Below are positions 1 to 11,644 of a stretch of 64,000 bases of DNA, one piece after another. How positions within the stretch are numbered: the stretch's first letter is position 1; every line of letters begins with the position of its first letter. The DNA comes from Pararge aegeria (taxonomy: Eukaryota; Arthropoda; Insecta; Lepidoptera; Nymphalidae). The stretch spans positions 14,138,501-14,202,500 of the forward strand of contig NC_053190.1 in NCBI RefSeq assembly GCF_905163445.1, given 5' to 3'. The notes below the pieces were generated by a model, which saw only the letters and a list, made by a program, of their open reading frames with translations, was not told where the DNA came from and ran no database searches. The position numbers were made by a program, and so were the translations under genes.

Positions 1-1735
1 CAACAATGCAAATGCATTGCAGATCCTTAGAGAAAAAATGTAATCATTTATATAGGATTTATGTTTTTATGATTTATTAAAATATGTACTTTTATTATTT
101 GTCTATACTTTTTGAAAATCAATATTACCTAATTTAGAAATTGTGAACTGCCACTGAATATACTGCTAACAGTGATAAGCTAATAAGTAATAACTAATGA
201 TGCTCTGCTGGAAGTTGGTAGCTTTTAAATTTCTGGCCTTACAAAAAGTGTCATTATTAACTACTAAAACTTAAGGCCACAGGTGGGTGGCTGGAAAATA
301 GAATGCTATTATAGTGTAAATTGTAGATAAGTTGTTTAAAAAACATACCAAAGTACAGTTACTTTGGTAGGTGGTAGGATTCTAAGTAGTGGACAGTTAG
401 CTTTAGGTCTTCTAGATACGTAGGCAAAACAAATTAATTTGGTTAGTGCGCTACTTGTTTTACCGCGGGAATTATAAAATAGCCATTGTTCACAATTTTC
501 TATTTTACTTACAATTTGCTTGCTCGAAAAACAATATAAACAGTGTCTGGATCCCACGCGCATACAATGCTATGTGGGGCAAGCATTTGACACAATTTAA
601 TTTGCGCGAAATTGTTGCTCACTATGTATTTATTGTTCGTTATAAGGGCAAAGGTCTCACTGCCATTGCTTAAAGCAGTGTTATTTTAAAAAGGCAGTTC
701 ATTGGCAGTACCTTGGTCCTTGACGTCTTAAAAATGAGTTTAACTAAACTTCAAAATTATTAAAATAATACAGGTCCGTTTTTTTTACATAAAAAACAAA
801 AACAAGATTCAGTCCGAAGTTAGCAAATTGGCGTTTCCCACTCCCTTGCTTCGGAGAGTAAAATAGATATCATTAATATTACTAATAATTATTATTATTT
901 GCAAGAAACATTGTAAAACATTGATCTGTGATAATACGTGTTTACACCCGCATTGAGTTATAACTACGTTTTTATATTGATCGTTAAACAAAAACTAGCT
1001 TTTGTATAACATCTACATCTGTTTATAAGTTGGTTAAAGCGTGTAAGTTTCGAAAACTGTTTTATAGCCGTCAAACGTTGCATGTTCAAGGTAACCCCGG
1101 TACCAGGGTACCAGGAGCGGCCTGGCGCTCGCGTGTTCAATATTTAATAGAAGACACAAAAATTCTATCGCTGCGGCAACATATTTTAATCATGTCATAC
1201 TGGCATGTCACCTTTTTGTTTCACATCAAGGTTTCTAAGCCACGAAATATTAATAGAGATAAGATACGATGTACTCACGGGAACTATATGCACTTGCTGT
1301 GGCCGATGCACCGCACTACGTAAGATAGGTACCTTAAAATGACTGCGGCGCTTTTTTAAAATCCGTGACGTCCGACGACGTGACAAATTACAATACAACG
1401 TATCATTACGCATATCAGAAGCTTATATTATATTCCTCTTTATTCCTACTGCTATAGTCAAAAACATGCTTTGGCTAAGTAAAGTCGATAAAAAGTCAGT
1501 TTTAGGATAAGGCTTTACCAATTCTCAACAACAATGCCTTGGAGACAAGGTTGATTTTTTATCACTTACCTACGCATTGAAGTTGTATCACCCAAAAGTC
1601 TGATAGTTTCAATATCTTTTGCACTTGAAGGTCACAAAATTACGTATATTTATTCAGCTCTAAGTTATTGAGTTTGCAGATTTTTAGACTAAATAAACAA
1701 ACAAATAAACTTAAATTGCTGCACCAACCCGTTTG
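1..1735. other. AT-rich non-coding DNA, no gene recognised
   Basis: Short open frames on both strands show no recognisable protein and no splice-site context. A small GC-richer patch near 1095-1130 has repeated GGTACC sites. I see no repeat family I can name here. Confidence 0.5.
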
Positions 1736-1738
1736 TTA

Positions 1739-1860
1739 GTTTTTCCTAACGTCAAAGGCTAGCTGGAAGAGATCGCTTAAGTGATAAGACTGCCTTTGCA
1801 CACTCTATTTTCTATTCTAAGTTTCTTCTGTATATGTGTTCTGAGCAATAGTAGCACGCT
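1739..1860 (+). mobile_element. LINE 3' UTR remnant
   Basis: The stretch around 1762-1800 (GCTGGAAGAGATCGCTTAAG and following) is a diverged copy of a lepidopteran non-LTR retrotransposon 3' untranslated region. A related copy lies on the minus strand at about 62900-63070, where the equivalent words are CTGGAAGAAATCGCTATGTAG and a following GGCCGCC. No coding part is preserved. Family placement is from memory. Confidence 0.5.
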
Positions 1861-1861
1861 A

Positions 1862-2535
1862 AGAAATGTAATAACATTGTTAGGTTATGTAAAAAAAAAT
1901 TGATGGATCTATCAAATCACAACATTAGGTCGCCCTTAAAAGATTACTGCTGCACCAATCTCTGTAAAGGAAGTGACCTAATTTAAAGAAATATAATAAA
2001 AAAGATCACAGTTATTAGACATGTGACTATATTATGTCCAAGACCTTTCACGTTTCAGTATCCTTCAGATTGTTGGACAGAAGGGAGAGCAAAAGTCCCG
2101 TCATAAGAAGAATATTATGATCGAAATTGGCTTATTGGAAATTCTATAAAACAAAAAAAAATTATTGTTGGTGGGTTTTACTAGAATGAACGCTTTTTCC
2201 GTTTCCGTTCATCTCTGTAAAGATATACCGTTTTTTCGATTACCAGTGTATTTCATTTTATATAAAATCAACTTACTATCACGATAACCAAGTAGTGTAG
2301 TAATGTAATTAACACTTAGTTACTTAAAGCCTATTGTTTCGTGAATACTCGATATTACCTTTGCATAGCTAGTTATAGTTACATGCAGATCGCGTGTCTG
2401 TGGCAAAACCTATCCACCCATTTGGCAATATTCAGAGTTCATGTTAATCCGTCAGTACATTTTGGTCTTGCGAAACAACGGCTGTTTTGTGACCTTAACT
2501 AACTTCTTGTTCAAATTAACCAGTTGTGGAATAGT
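1862..2535. other. AT-rich non-coding DNA
   Basis: No gene, tRNA or recognisable repeat was found. Homopolymer A and T runs are frequent. Confidence 0.5.
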
Positions 2536-2541
2536 TAATAC

Positions 2542-2848
2542 TATATAATAACGTTTTCGTGTGTATTTTGTGTCGAGTGTTACTGTGTTTTAAACTACTT
2601 TGTATTAAAGGGGTGTTTCAAGAGTGACTGTTTCGTCTGTGTTTGTGTCTGTGTGAATGACGTTTGCCTTTTTTACGTCCGTATCATTTCGGTGACGTTC
2701 TTAGTTTATGTTTTTGATGAGACACCACAAATAGGAGATTGCAGTAGTGTTTTCTTGTTTGATTTTGATGAAATATAAAAATGGAGTCGTCGTCTGAAGA
2801 ATGAAAAAAATTTGGCGTCCAAAATGGAAAATTGTAAAAATGGTGAGT
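2542..2848 (+). promoter_or_regulatory. Weak candidate promoter and 5' exon ending in a GTGAGT donor
   Basis: A TATATAATA box at 2542-2550 is followed by GT-rich sequence resembling an insect leader. The stretch ends in AAAATG directly followed by GTGAGTG (donor GT at 2843). A similar AAAATG/GTGAGT lies at 3207-3217. A short upstream frame encoding MESSSEE followed by a stop begins at 2781. No conserved coding sequence supports this, and TATA-like words are common in AT-rich DNA, so this is a low-confidence call. Confidence 0.2.
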
Positions 2849-3269
2849 GAACTTAAAAGTGAAAGAAAATATTTTAAAATACTATTGACGGTGGTCGCAG
2901 TAATGGTCACCCAAACTGGCATTGAGTCGCCTTGCCGAACGTAATCGCATCGAAGAAATTCGCATAGCAGTTTTGTGCTACACCAGTAACACTTATTAAA
3001 ATATTGTAATCAGTTAACCAATAACGTATCAGCTAAACTTTTAATGTGATATATATCGCTTTTACAAAATTACGTCATCTGATCGATTTTGTACACATTA
3101 TCCACCTGGTTCAAATGTTCTATTGGATGATTGTCAATATTACAGGAATCTCACACACCATATATAATATATGATTAAAACAATAACAATTACTATAAAA
3201 CTGTTAAAATGGTGAGTACCTAAATGCAAGAGCGGGCTAAATAATATTTGTGAAAGCTAATCAGATATA

Positions 3270-3513
3270 AAAAAAACTTCTAAATTTAGGAAAAAATGTG
3301 ACTGCAATAATTTAAACATTAGAAGTAAGAATAAACTTACAGTGCAATATATGTACTAGGTTACATAAAATTCATAATTCGTTTAAAGGAAATTGCATAC
3401 AATTCTACAATAAACTACCAAAAAAGTTCAAAGTTTGTATTAAACGTAAGCTTATAGAAAAGTCCTATTATAGTATAAAGGACTACGTAAACGATAAAAA
3501 AGCTTGGGTGTAA
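3270..3513 (+). pseudogene. Decayed C-terminus of a non-LTR retrotransposon reverse transcriptase
   Basis: Reading in pieces gives the end of a LINE ORF2-like protein: RSKNKLTVQY, then after a 4-base insertion TRLHKI, FKGNC, FYNKLP, KFKVC, KRKLIEKSYYSI and DYVNDKKAWV followed by TAA at 3511-3513. The minus-strand copy at 60629-60905 has the same ending and retains VDILGMSL, which is missing here, apparently as an in-frame deletion. The position matches the C-terminal tail after the RT domain in Jockey/CR1-like elements. The insertion and deletion show it is dead. The 3' UTR follows directly. Confidence 0.75.
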
Positions 3514-3786
3514 ATTATTGCTCTAACCAGGTTGCTCTTCCAATAATTTAAAATTACATTGTGAGATGGTGATAACAAAAAAAAAAAAACACCCGGCTAA
3601 GTTTGTTGTGGGCTTCTTCTTAGACCAGGACGCGTTTGGAACCCTCGTAGCTTTAGTTTTAAGTTTACGAATGTGGTTATCGCCATCATCTCACTACCGT
3701 GTGGTTCTTATGTACGCATCAAAAGTGCCACCTGTGGGCCGGGCCTACTTGAATAAAGATATTTTTGACTTTTGACTTTTTTTGAC
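3514..3786 (+). mobile_element. LINE 3' UTR with GACTTT-type tail
   Basis: This continues from the RT remnant. It shares long stretches with the inverted copy at 60366-60628, including GAGATGGTGATAAC, CACCCGGCTAAGTTTG, CTTCTTCTTAGACCAGG and GGAACCCTCGTAGC. It ends in GAATAAAGATATTTTTGAC followed by imperfect TTTGAC repeats, the short-period tail expected at the 3' end of this LINE type. A third relative is at 6553-6735 on the minus strand. Confidence 0.75.
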
Positions 3787-4032
3787 TTGTCCTCAATCCA
3801 ACGAACGTACTTAAGGTACTCCTGTTATCCTTAATTCTACGAATCATATAATATATACATACTACATAATTACTTATCTATCAAGAGTATACTAAACATG
3901 GTAACTCACGGAACTAATAACCTTCGGTCAGCATTGCAGAGCTATATTGATACTAAAGGTTACACTGAAAATTGCAATCATAGAATAAATCTTTGTGCAG
4001 AATACGATTTAAATCTAAACCTGAACGCACCT

Positions 4033-4258
4033 TTGTCCTGCTGAACGCACCGGAAAATTGTGGCCAAGTACGCATTGGTATACTTCACACGCCTTTGAAA
4101 ACATTGTGGAGAACAGCATTCAGATAATCGATCGAATCGATATTTTCCTTCGCTATTTAAAGCAAGTGATATTTGATTGCTTCAACGTGCCGGGGGATAA
4201 AACTCGTTACCCCAAAAAGGGAGGGCGGAGCTAACCACTGAGCTATCACATTATACGA
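4033..4258 (-). mobile_element. tRNA-headed SINE remnant (family B)
   Basis: Read on the minus strand, the right end (about 4200-4250) gives GTGATAGCTCAGTGGTTAG, a tRNA-like A-box region. The left part contains the body words found in the copies at 25281, 29496 and 48634 (for example the complement of ACGCATTGGTATACTTCACA). The copy is diverged and shortened. Confidence 0.6.
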
Positions 4259-4575
4259 GGTATTGTATTATAATTCGTATACATCGCGACAACTATTATA
4301 ACAAGGATGCAGTTAGCGTAACCTCAAATGGACGTCAATGCACTGCCATCGCAGTGTTGCGGTTAGAAAACAGAAGAAACGGGGAAGTTGAATATCGGAC
4401 GTTATACACTCTATTCTAATAGATGGCATTAAAGTTATTATACGCAGTCGCATATGTAACATAACATCTACTTGCACGTGATGTAAGAGGTGTAAGAGCC
4501 AAGCGGTTCCATATAACAAGCGTGACTTAAATATCGGTAAGCAAGTACGTATCTTTTTTTTATATGGAGATAAAT

Positions 4576-4868
4576 GAAGGACCAAGCAGATGGCCTAATT
4601 CCCCCTAAAATATGGAAACCCCTCGGCTATAAACAGAGCAACGCTACGCAGTATACAAGGGACACGTCCGAAGTGCCTTGTGGAACGTGTTCCTTGCATG
4701 TCCATCAACCAGAGCCGTAGGTATTAAACCTAATGTGCCTGTAAATACAGGGGCACCGCCCTTCAGAACGATACAGAGCAATGCTGCTTGGGGCCAGAAA
4801 ATAGCATGGCGACAATACTACCCCAGACGAGCTCTATCTCAAAAACCTTTACTATCTTCTACTAAAAC
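4576..4868 (+). mobile_element. Dispersed repeat E, near full-length copy
   Basis: This is a lepidopteran dispersed repeat that starts ACCAAGCAGATGGC, continues with CTATAAACAGAGCAACGC, and ends in CAGAGCAATGCTGCTTGG followed by a GACGAGCTCTATCTCAAAAA-like end. Other copies are at 31238-31437 and 60946-61214 on the plus strand, with a minus-strand piece at 50940-51060. I cannot assign it to a class; it could be the 3' region of a LINE or a non-autonomous element. Confidence 0.65.
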
Positions 4869-4869
4869 T

Positions 4870-6550
4870 GCTTCGTAGGTACTTTGAAGGAAATGTGTAA
4901 ATTCCACTTTTCGAATACTAAATTGGCACCAAAATGATGAAAAGTTTGCTAGGACACAAATGGTTTAGTTCTGTCGAGTTATTGTTCAGACGATGATATG
5001 TGTGATTTGTGATGGCTATAAGTTTGTTGGTAAAGGAATTTGTTGTTCATTTCAGAAAAAAAAAATGCTAAAACATCTTTAATTTTTATTTAAGGATCTT
5101 AACTATCATAGAAGTTTACACTTTTTCCTCTTCCTAGCAATATTTATTTAGGAAAAAGGGCGGAATCTCCCAGTTGTAGAATATTTTATTAAATCCTTTC
5201 ATAAAACGATACCACACTATTTGATCTAGCTAGTAGTAGATGTAATATTAAAATTTCTTTCCTCCATTTTTTGGCAATAAATCAACACGGTTATTTAAAT
5301 TTTTTTCTCTTTTAGTGCCAAATTTGAAAGTTGTAGGTCACTGGGTAGTACACTCTTTTGAGACTTCATAAGTTTATTGGGTGTAAAATCAATAAGAGAC
5401 AATTTGATTTACGGATGAATACGCAGTCAGCAAAAAAGTGTTGATATAAGGGTTTCGGTGTTCTTATTAAGAGATTCAGGATCCTTAAGATGGCCAATAC
5501 TCACTTAGTGATTAAGTTTGTTACAAAATAATTGACATCAGGTAAAATTTGATGTTTACCTGCAGGTATAGTTTCAGGTCACGTGGCCCGCTAATTTCTT
5601 ACCAATTAGTGTCTGAAAAAAGCGCTACATGATTTAATAATAGAGCTTTGTACTGTGACTTTTGTTGCTTGATAATAAAAAACTGCAACTTAGCATAGTC
5701 AAACTATTGATACTTTGGTTGAAATCAGTTCCGGTTTAATTTTTTTAAATCGATGATGTGTGATGCACGAACAGACAGTCAAAAAAAATTGAAAAAAGAA
5801 ACGTTTTCTTTATCGATGTTTATTGCCTCCCCCGATCAAAACTTTTGAAATAATATATTCACTGTAGGTACAGACATCGCCCAGTCGTATAGTCAGAAGT
5901 AAAATATTATAATATTAACACGCTAGTTTCGTGCTATGCTATACATACATATAGATTAAGATCTTAAATGGAAATCGCCCATCAGTTCCGCGTCAGTCTT
6001 CCGGCTCACGAGTACCTACAATTTTCCGTGTTTTTATCAGGAATAGGCTAAATCTGATATCCCGTATGTCCTCGTCACGCCAGTTATACCGACAGCCCAA
6101 CAAACTGCACCATTGTACAATGCTTCGTTTTATTTAAGTTAAGCTAAGGCCTATGCAAGGTTTGCGCACGTCCGATACTGCATTGTATCTCCATACGCTG
6201 TCGCGAAGAAACTGTAAGTAGGTAGTAAGGGATTACTACTGAGGCCAGCAAAGGTCCCTCGCTCCACAGGATTTCTCTGTCTCGACGGTTTTGTTCGGAC
6301 CTATGTATGGAAATCCTAATTCTGTACTACTGGGGTACGCTCACACGCTCACGTATTCTTTCGGCAAAATTATATTCATTGCCTTTTTAATGAAAATAAT
6401 TCAAACTACTTATAGAGTTTTACGAATCACGGCTAGTGCCGATACCTTTTACGTTTCCGCAGATAGAGGCTCGCTCAGCGTTAACTGCTGAAGGTTAGAA
6501 CTGGTTTGTTTTTCCTTAAAGTTGCAAATATTATCTACTTCTAGTATTGG
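4870..6550. other. AT-rich non-coding DNA
   Basis: No gene was recognised. A T-rich CT tract followed by TTTTAG at 5298-5315 resembles a 3' splice site, but all three frames after it stop quickly. Short ORFs such as 6291-6491 have no recognisable motifs. Confidence 0.45.
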
Positions 6551-6552
6551 CA

Positions 6553-6735
6553 GTCTAAAGTCAAAATTTTCTTGATTCAAATAGACCTATGAAGGCACTT
6601 TTGATGCATACTTACAATTTTACCCAGCTACGGTAAATAGGGGTTAATTTTCATTTTGAAAGGCGATAATTTTGAGGATTGTTAACTGAAAACTTCACCC
6701 TGGTTTTGGAAGAAGCCCACAAAAAACTTACCTTT
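6553..6735 (-). mobile_element. LINE 3' UTR remnant related to the 3.5-kb copy
   Basis: On the minus strand it reads GTGGGCTTCTTCCAAAACCAGG, then a diverged middle, then GCATCAAAAGTGCCTTCATA and a terminal GACTTTAGAC. The same order of words is seen in the LINE 3' ends at 3514-3786 and 60366-60628. Confidence 0.6.
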
Positions 6736-6739
6736 GTGT

Positions 6740-8090
6740 AAATATGTTGATTTAGTTGCAGTAAGCATTGACAGACTAAATGACCAAGACAATGTGACAT
6801 GCTTAATTTATATTATAATGGTAATGGACTTAAAATTTACCTGCCATTGCAGATTTTGTTGCCGATTATGTCATCGTACCTTATATCGCGAAATACGGCT
6901 TTTGTTTTAGGCAATCGCGTTAAGCGTCGACCTTCAATTTGAAAGCTCGTAGGTTTCAGATATATTCCTCCTACAGATTACATCAACGCATAAATATTTT
7001 CCAAAGGCGGCGTTTGAAAAATAAAAAACTTGACTGCAATAATAGGTATTGTAGAGCCACAAGGTTTAAAAATAACTGTAAATAACTGAATAATTATTCC
7101 GATAATAATACAATAGATAGAGGGAAGTCACGCAATTGTCTTATTAACTATATGCATACTCAAAGCCATATAATCTCAGCACATATCTCAAGAGATGTTT
7201 TTACCTTTGATTAAGTGAGCATTTAAAAATAATGGTATGAACACATTATTTGGGCGGATCATCGAAATGATCATGGTACATGCTCTGATTAGTTACCGTA
7301 AGATTTTATCTCCTGCTAGAGATTGATATCTAAAAGACATGACAAATGATACCTACTTGAAATTTGCACCTTTCTTGCTATCAATAAAACAGTTTCAAAC
7401 GATATCGTACGATTATATTTTGTTTTTCTAAATAATAGCTACTTTCAGAATGGCTCATAGTTCGTACCATTGATTTAATATGCTTATATCGTTACGTTCA
7501 TACTAGTTCTCTCTAATTGTTCTTATTGATTATTGTTACATTGGACTAAGCTATTGGGTATAAGCTGTTCATCATGATTGTTCATTAACTATATCACTAT
7601 GATAACCGTCCCGTTTTTGGTGCATTTAAAAGTTTCCTATCGTCTGCAAAATTCAAAATCACCAGTCTCATGCAGTCGTGATTATCAATTTGATAAAACC
7701 AAAATTGTATGATGTAAGAGATTAAAAGTTACGACTAATGAACCGGTGCATGCCCGTCAATGGGTTGTTGCGCAAGTCGCCAATGCATTATCCCAATCAA
7801 AAGATCTTATCGCAATCGATGCGCTACCAGATCATATTGTTTTTGCTTTCGCCTTAACAGATGCATTAAATCAAACTGACGTGATGACTCTAGCATTTCT
7901 GAAGATTACTTTTACTGATCTCTGTGTTAGTTTATATTTTATAATTAGCTGTGTATCGTAGTTAACGATGGGTCATAGGCCGATGTTATAAAGCCTATTA
8001 AACCTCCAGTAAACGTGCTAGAAAACGCAAAATAATTTCCCAAACCGGGCTGTTTAGGACTGGATCTCAGAGACACAAAACAAATTCTTC
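6740..8090. other. AT-rich non-coding DNA
   Basis: A 71-codon frame at 7746-7961 begins with GTG rather than ATG and has no recognisable domain, so I do not call it. No repeat family was recognised. Confidence 0.45.
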
Positions 8091-8094
8091 AGCT

Positions 8095-8245
8095 TCATAG
8101 CTGACAGAAGCTGATATTGTAAAGCCGATGAGTTTGTCTGTTTCGTTGTCAACCAACGAAACAGACAAACTCATCGGCTAACGCGCTAATCTCAGAAACA
8201 CTAGTTCGAGTTCTAAAGCATCAAAATAAAATGTTGCAAAAACGG
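8095..8245 (+). mobile_element. Helitron-like repeat fragment containing a perfect hairpin
   Basis: The words GATATTGTAAAGCCGATGAG and AACGCGCTAATCTCAG belong to a common lepidopteran non-autonomous element that I believe is Helitron-derived. In that family they are separated by a short TTTGT-rich run. Here an inverted copy of the left part is inserted between them. Confidence 0.5.
8123..8179. repeat. Perfect 26-bp inverted repeat, 5-nt loop
   Basis: The left arm 8123-8148 begins AGCCGATGAGTTTG and the right arm 8154-8179 ends CAAACTCATCGGCT. The arms are exact reverse complements over 26 bp around the loop TCAAC. It lies inside the Helitron-like fragment, and the element sequence resumes right after the right arm, which suggests a fold-back duplication. 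Confidence 0.9.
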
Positions 8246-9560
8246 TTATTGACTATAACCTTTTTCGTGGTTATCGAATTCGAGCGCTAAAATTATGATT
8301 TAAAAAAAACTAAACAAACGCAAACAAATTTGCGGCAACAGCAGCTACTACGATATGATTCAAGAGGAAGTAAATCTCCATCCATCTTTAAATTTTTATG
8401 GTGTTAAATTCAAGACATTAAATATTTTTACGGACAATGAGTGTACGGCTTCTCAAAATTTATCTTCTTCCTCCTCGATGAATATGCAAAGAAGATGCCT
8501 TTGTTCTTTCACAATTTCCATTATTAATTATTGCAAGTCAAATTTTGTTACCGGCTGCTGTTAAAAGCAGTGACCCACTTTTTCTGCGACGAATTGTCGG
8601 CGCGCCTTGGTTTTTTTGCCGTGATAGTAATGCAAGAGTAAAGTCATTTTAGGATTGCGGTCTGCGCAATCCCCGGTAATTATAATCCTAAGAACTGAGC
8701 TAATCTGCAAGAGTTTTCAGCTATACAAATTTGAACTGAATGGTGTCTCATTTTATTTACGTACAGTAAAACTGAAAAAGGAAATTTAAAATCTATCTAT
8801 TGCTTGTACAAATTTCTCACATCACCGTTGTCTTTTATCTGTCTCAGTACGAGTATTGGTTTCTGGTCCAGTTCTTAAAACTCTTAGTATGGATTATGGC
8901 ATGATCAGTTCCCCATCTTAAAGTCCTGAACGGGTTTTATTGAAGTTTATGCCAATAGCTCTCGTATAGCGACAACTAGCTTAGTCCGCGGCCTAATCAA
9001 TGCCCGTCGTATGTAATGAGATCATATAATTTAGTATTAAACACAACAATACTTGAATTTAATGTAAAAAACAAGCATTTAATTGATTTGGTAAATTTTA
9101 TATAGGTAGTTATAAGTTTAAGAGTGTATCTATATTTTTCTGTGGCATGGTAGCTTTAAACAAATGGATCAATTGTATATAATGGATTCTTTTTTTCTAG
9201 TTTTTAAACTAAAAAAAACTGAATAGATCTGGCATTTCAAAAAGTTCATTTGATTTCTTCCCTGAAAAACGAGTCTTACTACCTACCTACTAACTACTTC
9301 ATTAGTAACTTCACATGCCCGATTGATTGGAAATTTGATTTACTGTTACTTCGGTGGTATTTCCTAGATATAGTACCCTTTAAAGCTGATACTGCAGCAT
9401 CAAGTAGCCTGCGTAAACCTCAATCCCTTAGCAGTCTCAATAAGTAGAATTTAGATATATTACAGTATGATTGAGGCTCCACGGTCGAAAAAAATCCTAC
9501 TCAACATTATCTTAGCCAATATGGACATAGGCCTTTATAAAGCATTTAAAGTTTTCAACA
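8245..9560. other. AT-rich non-coding DNA
   Basis: Short open frames at 8355-8564 and 9250-9447 are low-information. No motif, tRNA or named repeat was seen. Confidence 0.45.
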
Positions 9561-9562
9561 TC

Positions 9563-9695
9563 ATCATAGCAACCGATTGACGTCCATTGCTGGACAAAGG
9601 TCATTTTTAGGGAGTTCCAAAGTACAGGGTCTTCGGCCGTTTCTTTCCAGCTACTCGTTTGATGTCGTCTGTCTACCTTCATACGAACGATATCA
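9563..9695 (-). pseudogene. RTE-like LINE ORF C-terminus fragment
   Basis: The minus strand matches the end of the lepidopteran RTE-type endonuclease/reverse transcriptase. CAACCGATTGACGTCCATTG at 9571-9590 is the complement of the codons for the terminal VQQWTSIG-like motif, and CATCATCAT outside it is the ATG-repeat tail. Better copies are at 20690 and 53440. It is heavily decayed. Confidence 0.6.
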
Positions 9696-9699
9696 TTTG

Positions 9700-11220
9700 A
9701 GTTACAATTTATTATTACTTGTAGTATATAATCAACTTACATTATAAAGTAACAACACAGCAATCGCTGATCTGAAGCTAGTTTTTATTATGATAGTGCT
9801 ATCCGCACGAAAGCTGCAGGTTATTTATACAGATCATGTATATGTGACCTTGTTTTAAGTGAATCAAACAGGTAAGGTAGTATAATATCAGATTACTTAC
9901 ACTTTTTGTAACGGTCCAAACAGAAAGTGTCTCATCGATCTTAGATCTAAACTAGAACGCTTATTTTATCCACAATCTCGTATCTCCCAGATTATATCAG
10001 TCTGTTACTTGAACTTGCTGTAACCAATAGCCACCGAGGTGTGGTCCCATAGCGGTTTCTAATGTGATATCGGTTGGTAAAGTCTAGGTTTCATTCGTTA
10101 CAAGGCTGTCTCGCCCAGTTTTTTTTTATAGCCATGGAATTATTTATTTATAGAGCAACAGTTTTTTTTTAAATTAAAATAGCATTGCTGTGTTTTTAAA
10201 TTCAATGTTAGTTTTTTTTTCTTCAAAACTTGTATCAAACTTATATTTTAATATAACAATACTGTACCCTTCAAATACCTTAGTGATGAGCTAAAGAAGG
10301 TCAAATTTTTCTTTTTTCGTAATAATACCAAAATACGCCTTTAATTGTGATAAGGATTTTTAGATCCTTCCCTAGCCTCTGTAACACTGTCGTGTTCCTG
10401 ACATGAAATTCTCAACATTCTTCATTTTAATTTATTTACCTAATTATCATTTTAATTACTACATTCAATGACTCTCAGTTGGAAAGTGGCTACAAGTTTA
10501 CAAGCAAAATTATCTTTATCGATATTAATGGTTCCATAAGTTGGCGTACATCCTGCCGAAGACCAGCTACGTTATTACTTATAAGTGTGGAGAACTTGTA
10601 AACTGGTACTAGTAGTAAAAGTTGTAGATAAGTTAATACTCTTGAAAATAGATATACTTAGTTTAAAAACGCATACTTAAGTTATTTTTAATAAAAACTA
10701 GTTCTCTAGAACAGAACGTAGGAAGTCGTGTAGATTAATTGAAAAAATTAAGTAATTGAAATATCTTAAAATTTTTATTTGTTCAGTGAATTTTCAGCAA
10801 AACATGTTGAATTAAAAAATAGACTACATTTATCAAAGAAGATGACAGGACATTAACCTAAATTTTAACAACGGTCTACCAAAACCACCCTAGGCGTGTG
10901 TTTTTGCATGTACACACCCTTAAACCTATAAAGACCAACCCCTTTTTGGTCACGCAAATATAGCTGTTATAATTATGTTTCGAATTCAATAACTCTTAAG
11001 GGCCTTATTAATACATGGCCGAACGTCGTAATAGTTATGCAGTGTTTTGTCACACTTTAACTGACAGCACCTTACAAATGTCCGAGAGTCTTAAAACACT
11101 GCTCCAACGTTATGCCATTTTTATAAAAAAATCCCATTACCCAGTCTAACAAGCATAACATCTTTGCTTCTTTATTAGGTCAGATAAAAATTAGTCAAAC
11201 GTTATTAACGACCATGATGG
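9700..11220. other. AT-rich non-coding DNA
   Basis: A strong donor-like ACAG/GTAAGG occurs at 9868-9876 without a pyrimidine tract or coding sequence before it. I see nothing else to annotate. Confidence 0.45.
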
Positions 11221-11223
11221 AAA

Positions 11224-11305
11224 CCACAACATTCATCATCAACATCATAAGTGTTTAGGCCTTAGTCCATAGTAGTATAGATTGGTAGACTACAAGCACT
11301 CTATT
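11224..11305 (-). mobile_element. Small SINE family B fragment
   Basis: ATCATCAACATCATAAGTG followed by GGCCTTAGTCCATAGTAGTA and GATTGGTAGACTACAAGCAC matches the 3' part of SINE family B in minus orientation. Confidence 0.45.
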
Positions 11306-11611
11306 AGTGACTTATGTTCTTGCCTAGTGTTAAATAAAAATTAAATAAATAGTTAACAGGTTAAATTTTTTAATCTTAAGATAATATTTTACGAATAAAA
11401 ATTTAACTTAATAAGTCAAGCTGTTGCGGTATGAACCTACATAATCGCATTGATTTCTCAAACTGCGGTTAGGTAAATTTCAAATAAAATTTATATCTGC
11501 AATAACTTTTATTTCGTATTAGATAATAAATAGACTATCAAATCTTTTACGGCTTTCTGATTTCTGTGGTAGTCGTATTACTGTTTTAGTAACAACTGGT
11601 AAGTTGTTACT

Positions 11612-11643
11612 ATTAATCTACACCTATTGTGGTGTAGATTAAT
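11612..11643. repeat. 13-bp perfect hairpin
   Basis: ATTAATCTACACC (11612-11624) and GGTGTAGATTAAT (11631-11643) are exact reverse complements around the loop TATTGT. A smaller hairpin, GTAACAAC/GTTGTTAC, precedes it at 11590-11611. Confidence 0.85.
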
Positions 11644-11644
11644 T

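Noticed and set aside
7746..7961. 71-codon frame with protein-like composition (HARQWVVAQVANALSQ)
   Set aside because: Begins at GTG, not ATG, and no acceptor or donor of quality frames it.
8123..8179. microRNA precursor
   Set aside because: Perfect arms, a 5-nt loop and a total of 57 nt do not fit a normal insect pre-miRNA; the hairpin is built from repeat sequence.
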